DNA from: JAFGPJ01 sp964439135 | Lineage (GTDB): Bacteria > Planctomycetota > Phycisphaerae > Sedimentisphaerales > Anaerobacaceae | NCBI GenBank assembly: GCA_964439135.1 | Contig: CAYTNN010000085.1 | Coordinates: 1 to 17,043, forward strand | Reading direction: 5' to 3' | Length of the DNA: 17,043 nt | Part shown: positions 1 through 7,955 of the stretch, in pieces | How the letters are laid out: every line of letters starts with the position of its first letter | Numbering within the stretch: the first letter of the stretch is position 1 | The notes under the pieces: generated by a model | The model's input: the letters and a program-made list of their open reading frames with translations, nothing else | What the model was told of the DNA's origin: nothing | Database searches by the model: none | Program-made: the position numbers and the translations under genes

Positions 1-456
1 GCTCTGATGATCAACCAGAAGTTGCGTGAGCATATCACTCAAAGGCAAAGTCCTGCTATCGGTGTCCTTAATTCCCCATTCCCACGTCGCAGCAGTGTTC
101 GTTTTCGGAGAGACCTTTATTGTTTGCTCAGCAAAATCGATATCGGCCCATGTGCAGTTCAGGAGTTCGCCTCGACGCAGACCTGTCGATAGGGCAACGA
201 TAATCAGCAGGTCCCACTTCGGACGTCTTTGCCCGTTGGACCTCTCGGTAAGCTGTTGAGCTGCATTAACGATGCGTTGGCATTCAGCGTCGCTATAAAT
301 GTGGATCTCATTCTCAGGACACTTCGGCATCTTGATATATCTCAGTGGATTCTCTTCAAGCTGTTTGCGCTTAACGGCCATTCCAAAGATGGTCTTAATC
401 TCAGTGAGTTTCTTCTTAACCGTTGCCGGCCGGTTACACTTAAATCCTATTTCCCT
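1..456 (-). pseudogene. Tyrosine recombinase (phage-type integrase) fragment, N-terminus lost, runs off left edge
   Basis: Reading the minus strand leftwards from 456 gives about 152 codons without a stop. They contain the end of a core-binding domain (ATVKKKLTEIKTIFGMAV, then LEENPLRYIK) and the start of a catalytic domain. The box ALSTGLRRGELL holds the first catalytic Arg, TWADIDF follows, and IKDTDSRTLPLS matches the beta-hairpin with the catalytic Lys. The His-x-x-Arg and the Tyr nucleophile would lie beyond base 1. The frame closes with a stop at 457-459 and another at 478-480. No ATG lies at a sensible place, so most of the N-terminal DNA-binding region is missing. It is most likely a decayed integrase whose 5' end was removed when the regulator locus came to lie beside it. 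A frameshift is less likely because I see no integrase-like sequence to the right. Family assignment is solid; pseudogene status is probable. Confidence 0.82.
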
Positions 457-493
457 TTACCTGATTTTATATATGGTTTATGATTCTTTTTAT

Positions 494-1885
494 ATGATTA
501 CAGATGGTACAGATAAACAAACATCTTCTCATGAGTCCAGTATTCTTATTGCGGACGACCAGCCTGATGTTTTGAAGGCCCTGCGTTTACTGCTCAGGCC
601 GGAAGGTTTTCAGATTAAGACGGCCTCGTCCGTTGCCGAAATCATCGATTCGGTCAAAGCCAATGATTTCGACGTTATTCTAATGGATATGAACTACGTG
701 CGAGGCGAAACATCAGGTCGGCAGGGCCTTGACGTACTTTCAAGCATCCGGCAAATCGATGAAATTCTTCCGGTGGTCGTAATGACGGCCTGGAGCAACG
801 TGGAGCTGGCTGTCGAAGCCATGCGTCGGGGAGCCCGAGACTTCGTCCCCAAGCCCTGGAAGAACGAGCGATTACTAACCGTCCTGCGCACCCAGATAGA
901 ACTCGGCCGTGCCCTGCGCAAGGGCAAACAGCTCGAACAGGAAAACGTCTTACTCAAGAGCCGGGGTTCTGAGTCACTGATTGCCGAGTCACATGCGATG
1001 CAGCCCGTACTGGAGACGATTGCCCGCGTGGGGCCTTCCGACGCTAATGTGCTTATTACCGGAGAGAACGGCAGCGGCAAGGGTGTTGTCGCTTATGCCT
1101 TACATGCGGCGTCGAGCCGAAAAAACGAGACGATGGTTTCCATCAACACGGCCAGTATCCCGGAGACTGTATTCGAAAGCGAGTTGTTCGGCCATGTAGC
1201 CGGCGCTTTTACAGACGCCAGATCAGATCGTTTGGGACGATTCAAATTGGCTGATGGAGGCACGTTGTTTCTGGATGAGATTGCCTCTATCCCGGCAAAT
1301 TTGCAGTCAAAACTTTTACGGGTTCTTGATAGTGGCCAGTTCGAGCCTATTGGTTCATCCAAAACCTGCCGCGTGAATGTACGTGTCCTTTCCGCTACGA
1401 ATGCAGACTTGCCAACTGAAGTTGCAACGGGTGAATTTCGTCAGGATTTGCTCTATCGCCTGAATACGGTTGAGATACATGTGCCCCCTTTGCGGGAACG
1501 CAAAAAAGACATTCCGCTATTGGCTATGCACTTTTTAAGCAGATATGTTACGAAGTATCGCAAGTCCATCACAGGCTTTAGTCCCGCCGCTATGGAGTTT
1601 TTATGCGCTTATCCCTGGCCTGGAAATGTACGTGAGCTCGATCACACGATCGAGCGGGCCGTCCTGATGGCACAAGATGAATTCATACGGCTCCCCGAGC
1701 TTGGCCTGACCACAACTTCGGAGGATGAACCTCGGCTCGAAGATATCACCCTTGAAGAAATGGAGCGTTGGGTTATTCGCAAGGCCATAATCCGGTTTGA
1801 TGGTGACATCAGCAAGGCCGCCGCGGCCCTCGGACTCAGTCGCGGTGCGTTGTATCGACGTCTGGAGAAGTACCAGATCCAATAA
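494..1885 (+). CDS. NtrC-family sigma-54-dependent response regulator
   Basis: This 463-aa protein activates sigma-54 promoters after phosphorylation. Residues ~16-135 are a receiver domain, with acidic pair D21-D22, phospho-acceptor D65 (ILMDMN), T98 and K120. Residues ~160-400 are an AAA+ domain: Walker A GENGSGKG (190-197), sigma-54 contact loop GAFTDA (237-242) in place of GAFTGA, Walker B GTLFLDE (256-262), and an arginine-finger region around FRQDLLYRLN. Residues ~434-460 are a Fis-type helix-turn-helix (DISKAAAALGLSRGALYRRL). The frame is open back to 299, but that stretch is antisense to the integrase fragment and does not resemble a receiver, so I chose ATG 494 (MITDGTDK). ATG 473 is an alternative, and neither has a clear Shine-Dalgarno. 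The histidine kinase begins 1 nt after its stop, so the two are co-translated partners. The consensus sigma-54 promoter at 3374-3388 is its probable target. Confidence 0.93.
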   Translation: MITDGTDKQTSSHESSILIADDQPDVLKALRLLLRPEGFQIKTASSVAEIIDSVKANDFDVILMDMNYVRGETSGRQGLDVLSSIRQIDEILPVVVMTAWSNVELAVEAMRRGARDFVPKPWKNERLLTVLRTQIELGRALRKGKQLEQENVLLKSRGSESLIAESHAMQPVLETIARVGPSDANVLITGENGSGKGVVAYALHAASSRKNETMVSINTASIPETVFESELFGHVAGAFTDARSDRLGRFKLADGGTLFLDEIASIPANLQSKLLRVLDSGQFEPIGSSKTCRVNVRVLSATNADLPTEVATGEFRQDLLYRLNTVEIHVPPLRERKKDIPLLAMHFLSRYVTKYRKSITGFSPAAMEFLCAYPWPGNVRELDHTIERAVLMAQDEFIRLPELGLTTTSEDEPRLEDITLEEMERWVIRKAIIRFDGDISKAAAALGLSRGALYRRLEKYQIQ

Positions 1886-1886
1886 G

Positions 1887-3248
1887 ATGAGATTCGAACG
1901 TCAAATCCTGATTTGGTCACTGGCGAGCGGACTTGCGGGGTCCCTGGCATCGATGTTGTTCTTGTGGACCGGCAATTACTCAATCCAGACGCAAGTGCTG
2001 TTAACGGCCCTGATTCTTCTGCTATGGATCGGATTTGCCTTTGGTCTCAGGGCCCGGGCAGTTTATTCGCTGCGAACACTGTCGAACCTGTTGGAGGGAT
2101 TGCGGGAAGGTGACTACTCTGTTCGTATTCGCGGCGGCCGCCGTGATGATTCATTCGGCGAGCTGATTTTGCAGGTCAATGCACTGACTCGCTCCCTGCA
2201 GGAGCGGCGGTTCGGTGCCGTGGAGGTGACTGCACTGCTGCGTAAGATATTGGCGCAGATTGATGTGGCCATGTTCGGATTCGATCAGGAGAACAATCTG
2301 TGCCTGGTCAACGACAGCGGCCAGCAGATCCTTGGCAAGGACAATGAAGATATCCTGGGACATCACGCTAAAAGCCTGGGACTTGCAGACTGTCTTCAAG
2401 GAGCGACTCCACGCACAGTAGATCTGGCCCTGCCGATAGGAGTTCGCCGCTGGGAACTCCGCCGGACAACCTATCGTGAAAAGGGCTTGTCCCATCAACT
2501 TATTTTTCTATCCGACCTGACACGCACACTTCACGAAGAAGAACGGCTGGCCTGGAAGCGGTTGATACAGATTATGAGTCATGAAATCAATAACTCACTC
2601 ACGCCTATCCAGTCCGTCTCGCAAACCTTACAGACACGAATCAAACAGGATTCTCGGCCGGAACAATGGCAAGACGATGTACAAGAGGGTTTGGAAATTA
2701 TTGCGGCACGGTCTGAAGAGCTGATTAGATTTATCGCCTCATATTCAAAACTGGCACGTTTGCCTGATCCTGTGTTCGATAAAGTCAATGTGCCCGCATG
2801 GATTCAACAGGCAACCAGCCTGGAAACGCGTTTAAGAGTTAGCGTCAATCCGGGACCCGATGCGACGATCGATGCAGACAGGGGCCAGTTAGACCAGTTA
2901 CTGATTAACCTTCTGACCAACGCGGCGGAAGCCTCTCTGGAAACCAGGCCGGATGGCAATGGTGAAGTTAAGGTGGGATGGCGAATCGAAGGCCCGCATT
3001 TGCTTGTATGGGTTGACGACGACGGACCCGGTTTGGAGGAAACCAGGGACGTTTTTGTGCCGTTCTTCACGACCAAGGCGAAAGGGTCCGGCATCGGCCT
3101 GGCCTTGAGCCGTCAGATTGCCGAGGCCCACGGAGGATACCTCACCCTCGAAAATCGCTCCGGCGAAAATGGATGCCATGCATGTATATGGCTACCTCTC
3201 GAACAAGGTTCCGGCCAAGAGAAATATACATCAACGACCGGCGGATAA
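1887..3248 (+). CDS. NtrY-like membrane sensor histidine kinase
   Basis: This 453-aa kinase is the likely phospho-donor for the regulator encoded just upstream (taa-g-atg spacing). Two hydrophobic helices (~8-28 and ~36-55) are separated by only about 8 residues, so there is no periplasmic sensor domain. A HAMP-like segment follows (~56-108), then a PAS-like domain (~118-215, FGFDQENNLCLVNDSGQQIL). The dimerisation/phospho-acceptor helix has H232 in MSHEINNSLTPI. The ATPase domain has an N box (NLLTNAAEA, 341-349), G1 DDDGPG (377-382), F box FVPFFTTK and G2 GSGIGLALS (400-408). All catalytic boxes look intact. The frame extends upstream to 1797 inside the regulator gene, but ATG 1887 gives a normal basic N-terminus before the first helix. 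The signal is probably membrane-embedded or cytoplasmic (inference from topology). Confidence 0.92.
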   Translation: MRFERQILIWSLASGLAGSLASMLFLWTGNYSIQTQVLLTALILLLWIGFAFGLRARAVYSLRTLSNLLEGLREGDYSVRIRGGRRDDSFGELILQVNALTRSLQERRFGAVEVTALLRKILAQIDVAMFGFDQENNLCLVNDSGQQILGKDNEDILGHHAKSLGLADCLQGATPRTVDLALPIGVRRWELRRTTYREKGLSHQLIFLSDLTRTLHEEERLAWKRLIQIMSHEINNSLTPIQSVSQTLQTRIKQDSRPEQWQDDVQEGLEIIAARSEELIRFIASYSKLARLPDPVFDKVNVPAWIQQATSLETRLRVSVNPGPDATIDADRGQLDQLLINLLTNAAEASLETRPDGNGEVKVGWRIEGPHLLVWVDDDGPGLEETRDVFVPFFTTKAKGSGIGLALSRQIAEAHGGYLTLENRSGENGCHACIWLPLEQGSGQEKYTSTTGG

Positions 3249-3296
3249 CATCGCACTTTCAAGAGTGTCCATTACCGGGCGCTATCTTTCCGAATC

Positions 3297-3312
3297 CGGA
3301 CACACGGACACC
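3297..3312 (+). repeat. Tandem 8-mer CGGACACA/CGGACACC upstream of the sigma-54 promoter
   Basis: Two adjacent copies of CGGACAC(A/C) lie about 95 bp before the predicted transcription start. An inverted GTGTCC sits at 3265-3270, about 30 bp further upstream. This distance is typical for enhancer sites of NtrC-type activators, so it could be a second binding site for the regulator. The motif is short and may be chance. Confidence 0.35.
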
Positions 3313-3329
3313 ATAAATTAAGATCAAAG

Positions 3330-3353
3330 CGGCATTTCAGGCCTGGAATGCCG
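3330..3353. promoter_or_regulatory. 24-bp near-perfect palindrome, candidate activator (enhancer) site
   Basis: The sequence CGGCATT-T-CAGGCCTG-G-AATGCCG is its own reverse complement except for one mismatched pair. It is centred near 3341, about 58 bp before the predicted start of transcription and about 35 bp upstream of the -24 element. No T-tract follows and there is no loop, so it is unlikely to be a terminator for the kinase gene. Dimeric Fis-type helix-turn-helix activators bind such dyads, so this is the best candidate site for the neighbouring response regulator. The assignment is inference. Confidence 0.55.
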
Positions 3354-3373
3354 GAATTCAGGATATTCGTTGC

Positions 3374-3388
3374 TGGCACAGTTATTGC
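3374..3388 (+). promoter_or_regulatory. Sigma-54 (RpoN) promoter for the export operon
   Basis: TGGCAC-AGTTA-TTGC matches the -24/-12 consensus exactly, with GG at 3375-3376 and GC at 3387-3388 in the required spacing. Counting from the -12 C puts the transcription start near 3400, about 3 nt before the adaptor ATG at 3403. A dedicated sigma-54 activator is encoded directly upstream, which makes a chance match unlikely. Confidence 0.88.
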
Positions 3389-3402
3389 TTTAAGTTCTCG
3401 GT

Positions 3403-4662
3403 ATGGATATACCAAGAAAATTTTCAAGACGTAACCGAATAATACGCCGTGTTCTCTACGTAGTTTCCAGCCTGATGCTGATAATCATAGTGAGCGTGGT
3501 TATTTCCCGCCTGGAGCCGGCCGCACCATCGGTGGATCGACGTACACTCTGGATCGATAAGGTCAAACGAGGCACGATGTTACGCCAGGTTCGCGGTGTC
3601 GGCAATCTCGTTTCTGAGGATGTTCTGGTCGTTCCTGCGACGGTAGGCGGACGTGTCACACAAATTTTAGTGGAATCCGGTGCCGTAGTGGATACCAATA
3701 CCGTTATCCTTAAGTTGAGTAATCCTGAATTGGAGCTCGAGGGGCTGGATGCCCAGTCCAAACTGAATTCCGCTAAAGCACACCTGGATGCCCAGAAAAC
3801 TCAACTCCAGGACCAGCTACTGGGGATGGAGGCGAATCTGGCTCAGATGCAGGCCAATCTTAGAGAATCAAAACTCCAGGCTCAGGTGGATCAAAAACAA
3901 TACGATGAAGACTTGATTTCCGATCTTAGCTTTGAGCTTTCCCAGGCTCGTGTAGAGGAACAGGAAAAACTGCTTGAGATCAACAAGAGACGATTGGCCA
4001 TGTTTCGAGATTCAACTTCTCCGGCACAACTTGCTGAGTCTGAGGCTTCCCTGCGTCAGGCGGAATCGCTGTTTAATCTTAGAAAAAGCCAGATTGATTC
4101 GTTGTCTGTGCGTGCCGGTACTGCCGGAGTTCTTGCTTCTGTAAAGGAAAAAATCGAGTTGGGCCAGTCGGTCTCGGCTGGTATGATATTGGCCAGGATT
4201 ACTAATCCCAAACGTCTTAAAGCCCGGTTAAAGGTCCCGGAAGTACAGGCTCGTAATGTAATTATAGACTTGCCTTGCGAAATAGACACATACAATGGTA
4301 CTCCAGGAAGTGTTTCGCGCATTGATCCGACTGTCATGGAAGGCAACGTAACGGTGGATATTAAACTAAACGGCGAACTGCCCGAAGGCACCAGGCCGGA
4401 TTTATCTGTAGTTGGCACGATAGAAATCGAACGTCTGGACGACATAATATATGTAGGCCGGCCGGTTTTTGCCTCGGATCAGAGTGTTGTGGAATTGTTC
4501 AAGCTTCTCGAAGACGGTAAATTTGCAGTACGTACACGTGTCAAGCTCGGACGCAGTTCGGTCAGTACGATAGAAGTCGTAGAAGGATTGGCGCCCGGCG
4601 ACGAAATCATCCTCTCGGATATGTCGCAGTGGGATGAGCAGGATAAGATTCGGTTAAAATAG
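3403..4662 (+). CDS. HlyD/MacA-type periplasmic adaptor (membrane fusion protein)
   Basis: This 419-aa protein would link the inner-membrane permeases to the outer-membrane factor. A basic N-terminus (KFSRRNRIIRR) precedes one transmembrane anchor at ~17-35. Two lipoyl-like half motifs follow, at ~72-108 (VVPATVGGRVTQILVESG) and ~233-268 (GVLASVKEKIELGQSVSAG). They flank a long coiled-coil hairpin rich in Q, L, K and E (~112-230). Beta-barrel and membrane-proximal domains (~270-419) end in VVEGLAPGDEIILSD, typical of the family. It is the first gene after the sigma-54 promoter. The ATG lies only about 3 nt past the predicted transcript start, so no Shine-Dalgarno can be in the mRNA and leaderless initiation is implied. 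The next in-frame ATG is inside the membrane anchor, which supports ATG 3403. Substrate cannot be read from the sequence. Confidence 0.92.
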   Translation: MDIPRKFSRRNRIIRRVLYVVSSLMLIIIVSVVISRLEPAAPSVDRRTLWIDKVKRGTMLRQVRGVGNLVSEDVLVVPATVGGRVTQILVESGAVVDTNTVILKLSNPELELEGLDAQSKLNSAKAHLDAQKTQLQDQLLGMEANLAQMQANLRESKLQAQVDQKQYDEDLISDLSFELSQARVEEQEKLLEINKRRLAMFRDSTSPAQLAESEASLRQAESLFNLRKSQIDSLSVRAGTAGVLASVKEKIELGQSVSAGMILARITNPKRLKARLKVPEVQARNVIIDLPCEIDTYNGTPGSVSRIDPTVMEGNVTVDIKLNGELPEGTRPDLSVVGTIEIERLDDIIYVGRPVFASDQSVVELFKLLEDGKFAVRTRVKLGRSSVSTIEVVEGLAPGDEIILSDMSQWDEQDKIRLK

Positions 4663-4722
4663 AACTATATGAGTGCAGAACAAAGAATATAGAACTGAAA
4701 ATAAAAGTGACTACTTTTGATC

Positions 4723-4726
4723 AGGA
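4723..4726 (+). promoter_or_regulatory. AGGA ribosome binding site deciding the start of ABC ATPase 1
   Basis: AGGA is followed by a 10-nt spacer and ATG 4737. The frame could also begin at GTG 4707, but that adds ten residues (MTTFDQDLTE) with no match to the usual ATPase N-terminus and no Shine-Dalgarno. Confidence 0.5.
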
Positions 4727-4736
4727 CTTGACAGAA

Positions 4737-5438
4737 ATGATGATTAAACTCAACCATATTCAAAAACGTTACAACACCCGTGCAGGATTTGTCTATGTGC
4801 TGCAACAGATCAACTTGACGATCGAAGAAGGTGAGTTTGTCACCATCATGGGGCCGTCCGGCGCGGGCAAGACGACCTTGCTGAATATCATTGGAATGCT
4901 GGACGGCGAATGGGAGGGTGAATATTACCTGGCCGAGAATCCCGTGCACGAACTCAAGCCCAAGCAGCGTATGGCTCTGAACCGCCAGTACATTGGCTTT
5001 GTCTTTCAGAACTTCAACCTGCTGGACAATCTGACGGTCTACGAGAACCTGGATGTCCCGCTGTCCTATCGCAACGTCAAGAGCTCTGAGCGAGCCGGTA
5101 TTGTCTGTGACACGCTGGACCGCTTCGGGATCGTGGGCAAGAAGGACCTGTTTCCGAGCCAGCTCTCCGGCGGTCAGCAGCAGCTCGTGGGCGTCGCCCG
5201 GGCCATCATCGCCAACCCGAGGCTGCTCCTCGCGGACGAGCCTACGGGTAACTTGCATTCGAGCCAGGGCAAGGACGTCATGGATCTGCTCAAAAAGCTC
5301 AACCGCGAAGGCACCACGATCATCCAGGTCACACACAATGAGGATTATGCGGCCTACGGCAATCGCATTGTCAAACTCAAAGACGGCTGGTACGACGGAG
5401 AAATCGCGCCTGCCAAAATGATAAGAGAGGAAGATTGA
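4737..5438 (+). CDS. ABC transporter ATP-binding protein 1 (MacB/LolD-type)
   Basis: This 233-aa ATPase would power the adjacent permease P1. Visible motifs are Walker A GPSGAGKT (39-46), Q-loop Q91 (FVFQNFNLLDNLTVYENL, a hallmark of MacB/LolD/FtsE ATPases), signature LSGGQQQ (143-149), Walker B LLLADE (163-168) and H-loop H200 (VTHNED). Two departures from the usual sequence stand out. The residues after the signature read LVGVARA instead of RVAVARA, and the D-loop reads GNLHSSQG, with His174 where Asp is normal. From memory, related adaptor-linked ATPases share the His, so it may mark a subfamily and not damage. The gene follows the adaptor by 74 nt and ends 3 nt before permease P1. Confidence 0.93.
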   Translation: MMIKLNHIQKRYNTRAGFVYVLQQINLTIEEGEFVTIMGPSGAGKTTLLNIIGMLDGEWEGEYYLAENPVHELKPKQRMALNRQYIGFVFQNFNLLDNLTVYENLDVPLSYRNVKSSERAGIVCDTLDRFGIVGKKDLFPSQLSGGQQQLVGVARAIIANPRLLLADEPTGNLHSSQGKDVMDLLKKLNREGTTIIQVTHNEDYAAYGNRIVKLKDGWYDGEIAPAKMIREED

Positions 5439-5441
5439 ACA

Positions 5442-7919
5442 ATGGGTCCCCTATGGCAGGACATACGATATGGTGTTCGGATGCTGGCCAAACGGCCGGG
5501 ATTCACGGCCATTGCCCTGATCACCCTGGCGATCGGTATTGGCGCCAATACCATCATGTTCAGTGTTGCAGATCTGTTGTTGCTGGCTCATCCGAGAAAA
5601 GTGAAGGCCCCTGAGCAGTTGGTGTATTGTGGGTTTCAAGACCCGGAAGCACTCGGGTTTCGTTACTCCGAGTATCTTACTGTCCGTGACAGCGGCCTGG
5701 TCTTTAGCGAACTCTTGGCTCAAAGTAGGCCGCCTGGGGGAACTCTGGTTCATGGAGGATCGGTCCAGCAAGTTGAGGTGTTCTATGTTTCAGCGAACTA
5801 CTTTTCTGTTTTGGGAGTGACGCCGATCCAAGGACGCGGTTTTATGCCGGAGGAAGAGCAGGGTGGCGCTCGTGTCGTGGTGTTAAGCTGGCTCTGCTGG
5901 CAGCGTTTGGGGAGCGATCCTGAGCTTGTTGGACAATTTGTGAGAGTTGATGGTGTTCGTTGTGAGGTTGTCGGCATCATGCCAAAGGGATTTACCGGTG
6001 TCACATTCAACGGCCCTGACCTATGGCTACCGCTGGGAAGCTACCGGTCTGTCTCTAAAGTGGCTCGACAGTGGCCGAAAATGCGCCAATGGTTTGACCT
6101 CGTCGGTCGACTCAAACCTGATTTGACGCTGCCGGTCGCCCAGGCGCAGCTCCAGTCGTTGTTTTCGGATTTCAAACCTGAAGGCCTTGAGCATGACAGC
6201 CGGCGGCCTTTTTTCAAGCTCCGCAAGCCAAGCCGGTTCTTGTTGCGCCTTGAGTATGATGAATGGGACTATTTACGCAAGCCCTTGTTCAATGTCATAC
6301 TCTTAGCGACATCCGCTATTATACTGGTGATCGCCTGTTTGAATCTGGCGAATATGTTGATTGTGCAAGGGGCAGCGCGTCAGCATGAGATAGCTGTACG
6401 CCTGGCCCTTGGCGGGGGACGCTGGCGTATTATTCGGCAGTTGTTAACCGAATCGCTGCTCTTGGCCCTGCTGGGCGGCATTCTTGGTGTGCTGCTGGCT
6501 TTTGGAAGTATGAAAATCCTTAATACCTGGATGACTACCACTCCGGATTATTATGCAAGAGGTCTGCAGGCGGATTTGAATAGTTGTGTCCTGGTGGTCA
6601 CGCTGGGTTTGTGTCTGATCGCCACGCTGCTCTTCGGATTGAGACCTGCGTTATGGTTGTCAAAGCGTGATCTTGCCGGCGAGATGAAGGCCTGTGCCGG
6701 TAGTGTCCTGGGATCCCTGCGGAGAAAGCGAGATGCACTCGCTGTGATGGGGCAGATCGCCCTGGCTGTGACGCTTGTGCTTAGCGCAGTGCTACTGACA
6801 CGCAGTGCCCTGCAAATAGCACGACCGGATCCGCGTTTTTCCCTGGATGATAAGTTGATTGTGGAAATCGATCCACTGGCGGCCGGGTACGACCCGGTCC
6901 GGAGCTTTCAGGTATGCGAGGCCTTGACCGATCATCTGGCATCCCTGCCGGAGGTAAAAGCATTGGGGGCATCAACCCGATTGTTCTACGGGGGTGGCGG
7001 GCCGATATCGATTAGCGAGAATTTTCAGGAGGAGGAAAAGAGCGGATCGTGGAGGCCTTTCACCCGGAAGGCTATGCTGGTCACGGTCAGTCGGGATTAT
7101 TTTACGGCCATGGAGATCCCGCTTTTACAGGGGCGATTCTTTACCCCGATGGACCGAGTCCCGAATGCGGAAAAGGTCGCAATTATCGATGGGAGCCTGG
7201 CACGCCGGCTCCGGCCGGACCGTAATGTGCTCGGCTGTTCTATCCGATGGGGTTTTTTTAGTGAACATTCGGAACCTTACCGTGTTGTGGGCATCGTCCC
7301 CAACTTGCCGGGCGTAGGAGATCGAGAGGTCTATTCCCAGATATATACACCTGCGGGATCGGAAGAGTTGTCTCCCTGTCTTTACGTGCATGTCGCCAAC
7401 AGGGGATCGGTGGATGCCCTGCGGCGGCGCATAGTGGAGGAGATTCGCAGGATTGATGCACGCGTTCCGGTCCTACCGGTGGTGACTTTGGCTCAGAGAC
7501 GCGATGGGGGTGCAGCCGTATGGCGAGCGAGATTCTGCGCCCGCTTGGGATTGGTAGCTGGGGCTGCAGCGTTGTTTCTATCAGCACTGGGCATCTTTGC
7601 GATCAAGGGCTACATGGTCGCCTCACGCACCTCTGAGATTGGCATTCGCATGGCACTGGGGGCTACACATGGAAGCATCATGGGCATGGTCCTGCGGGAG
7701 GAACTGGTGGTGACGATGGTGGGATTGATAGTCGGGCTATGGCTGGGATTGGGTGTTGCCAAGGTATCGGCCAGTATGCTCTATGGCGTTAGCCCGGTAG
7801 ATCCGGTCAGCATCATTGTAACCGTAGCCCTGCTCGGGGCTGCCTCACTGCTGGCCAGCTATGTTCCGGCACGCCGTGCAGCCAAGGTCGATCCGATGGA
7901 GGCGTTGAGATATGAATAA
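5442..7919 (+). CDS. Duplicated FtsX/MacB-type ABC permease P1 (ADOP-like)
   Basis: This 825-aa integral membrane protein is about twice the length of MacB's permease portion. A first helix (~21-48, after LWQDIRYGVRMLAKRPG) leads into a MacB-type periplasmic domain. The first FtsX domain has helices near 281-305, 335-357 and 383-403. Then a second half repeats the plan: helix ~432-455, a second periplasmic domain, and a second FtsX domain with helices near 702-725, 750-773 and 791-812, ending in DPMEALRYE. Eight helices suggest a fused pseudo-dimer of the four-helix MacB fold. The architecture matches the Acidobacterial duplicated orphan permease family. Unlike those 'orphans', it follows its ATPase directly, with AGAGGAAG at 5426-5433 as a good Shine-Dalgarno. 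Its C-terminal half shares exact 20-base runs with P2, e.g. 6982-7001 with 10431-10450. Substrate is unknown. Confidence 0.92.
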   Translation: MGPLWQDIRYGVRMLAKRPGFTAIALITLAIGIGANTIMFSVADLLLLAHPRKVKAPEQLVYCGFQDPEALGFRYSEYLTVRDSGLVFSELLAQSRPPGGTLVHGGSVQQVEVFYVSANYFSVLGVTPIQGRGFMPEEEQGGARVVVLSWLCWQRLGSDPELVGQFVRVDGVRCEVVGIMPKGFTGVTFNGPDLWLPLGSYRSVSKVARQWPKMRQWFDLVGRLKPDLTLPVAQAQLQSLFSDFKPEGLEHDSRRPFFKLRKPSRFLLRLEYDEWDYLRKPLFNVILLATSAIILVIACLNLANMLIVQGAARQHEIAVRLALGGGRWRIIRQLLTESLLLALLGGILGVLLAFGSMKILNTWMTTTPDYYARGLQADLNSCVLVVTLGLCLIATLLFGLRPALWLSKRDLAGEMKACAGSVLGSLRRKRDALAVMGQIALAVTLVLSAVLLTRSALQIARPDPRFSLDDKLIVEIDPLAAGYDPVRSFQVCEALTDHLASLPEVKALGASTRLFYGGGGPISISENFQEEEKSGSWRPFTRKAMLVTVSRDYFTAMEIPLLQGRFFTPMDRVPNAEKVAIIDGSLARRLRPDRNVLGCSIRWGFFSEHSEPYRVVGIVPNLPGVGDREVYSQIYTPAGSEELSPCLYVHVANRGSVDALRRRIVEEIRRIDARVPVLPVVTLAQRRDGGAAVWRARFCARLGLVAGAAALFLSALGIFAIKGYMVASRTSEIGIRMALGATHGSIMGMVLREELVVTMVGLIVGLWLGLGVAKVSASMLYGVSPVDPVSIIVTVALLGAASLLASYVPARRAAKVDPMEALRYE

Positions 7920-7955
7920 GGAAGAATATAAAATACTCAAACTGACCGATTAGCG

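Noticed and set aside
299..493. N-terminal extension of the response regulator (65 residues, hydrophobic)
   Set aside because: It is antisense to a clear integrase fragment, has no Shine-Dalgarno, and does not resemble any receiver-domain N-terminus. The hydrophobicity is a by-product of the opposite-strand coding.
4669..4692. Tiny ORF ATGAGTGCAGAA... between adaptor and ATPase 1
   Set aside because: It has seven codons, no Shine-Dalgarno and no resemblance to a known leader peptide.
4665..5336. 223-aa minus-strand ORF over ATPase 1
   Set aside because: It is the complement of a clear ABC ATPase with all its motifs. Such shadow ORFs are common opposite ATPase genes.
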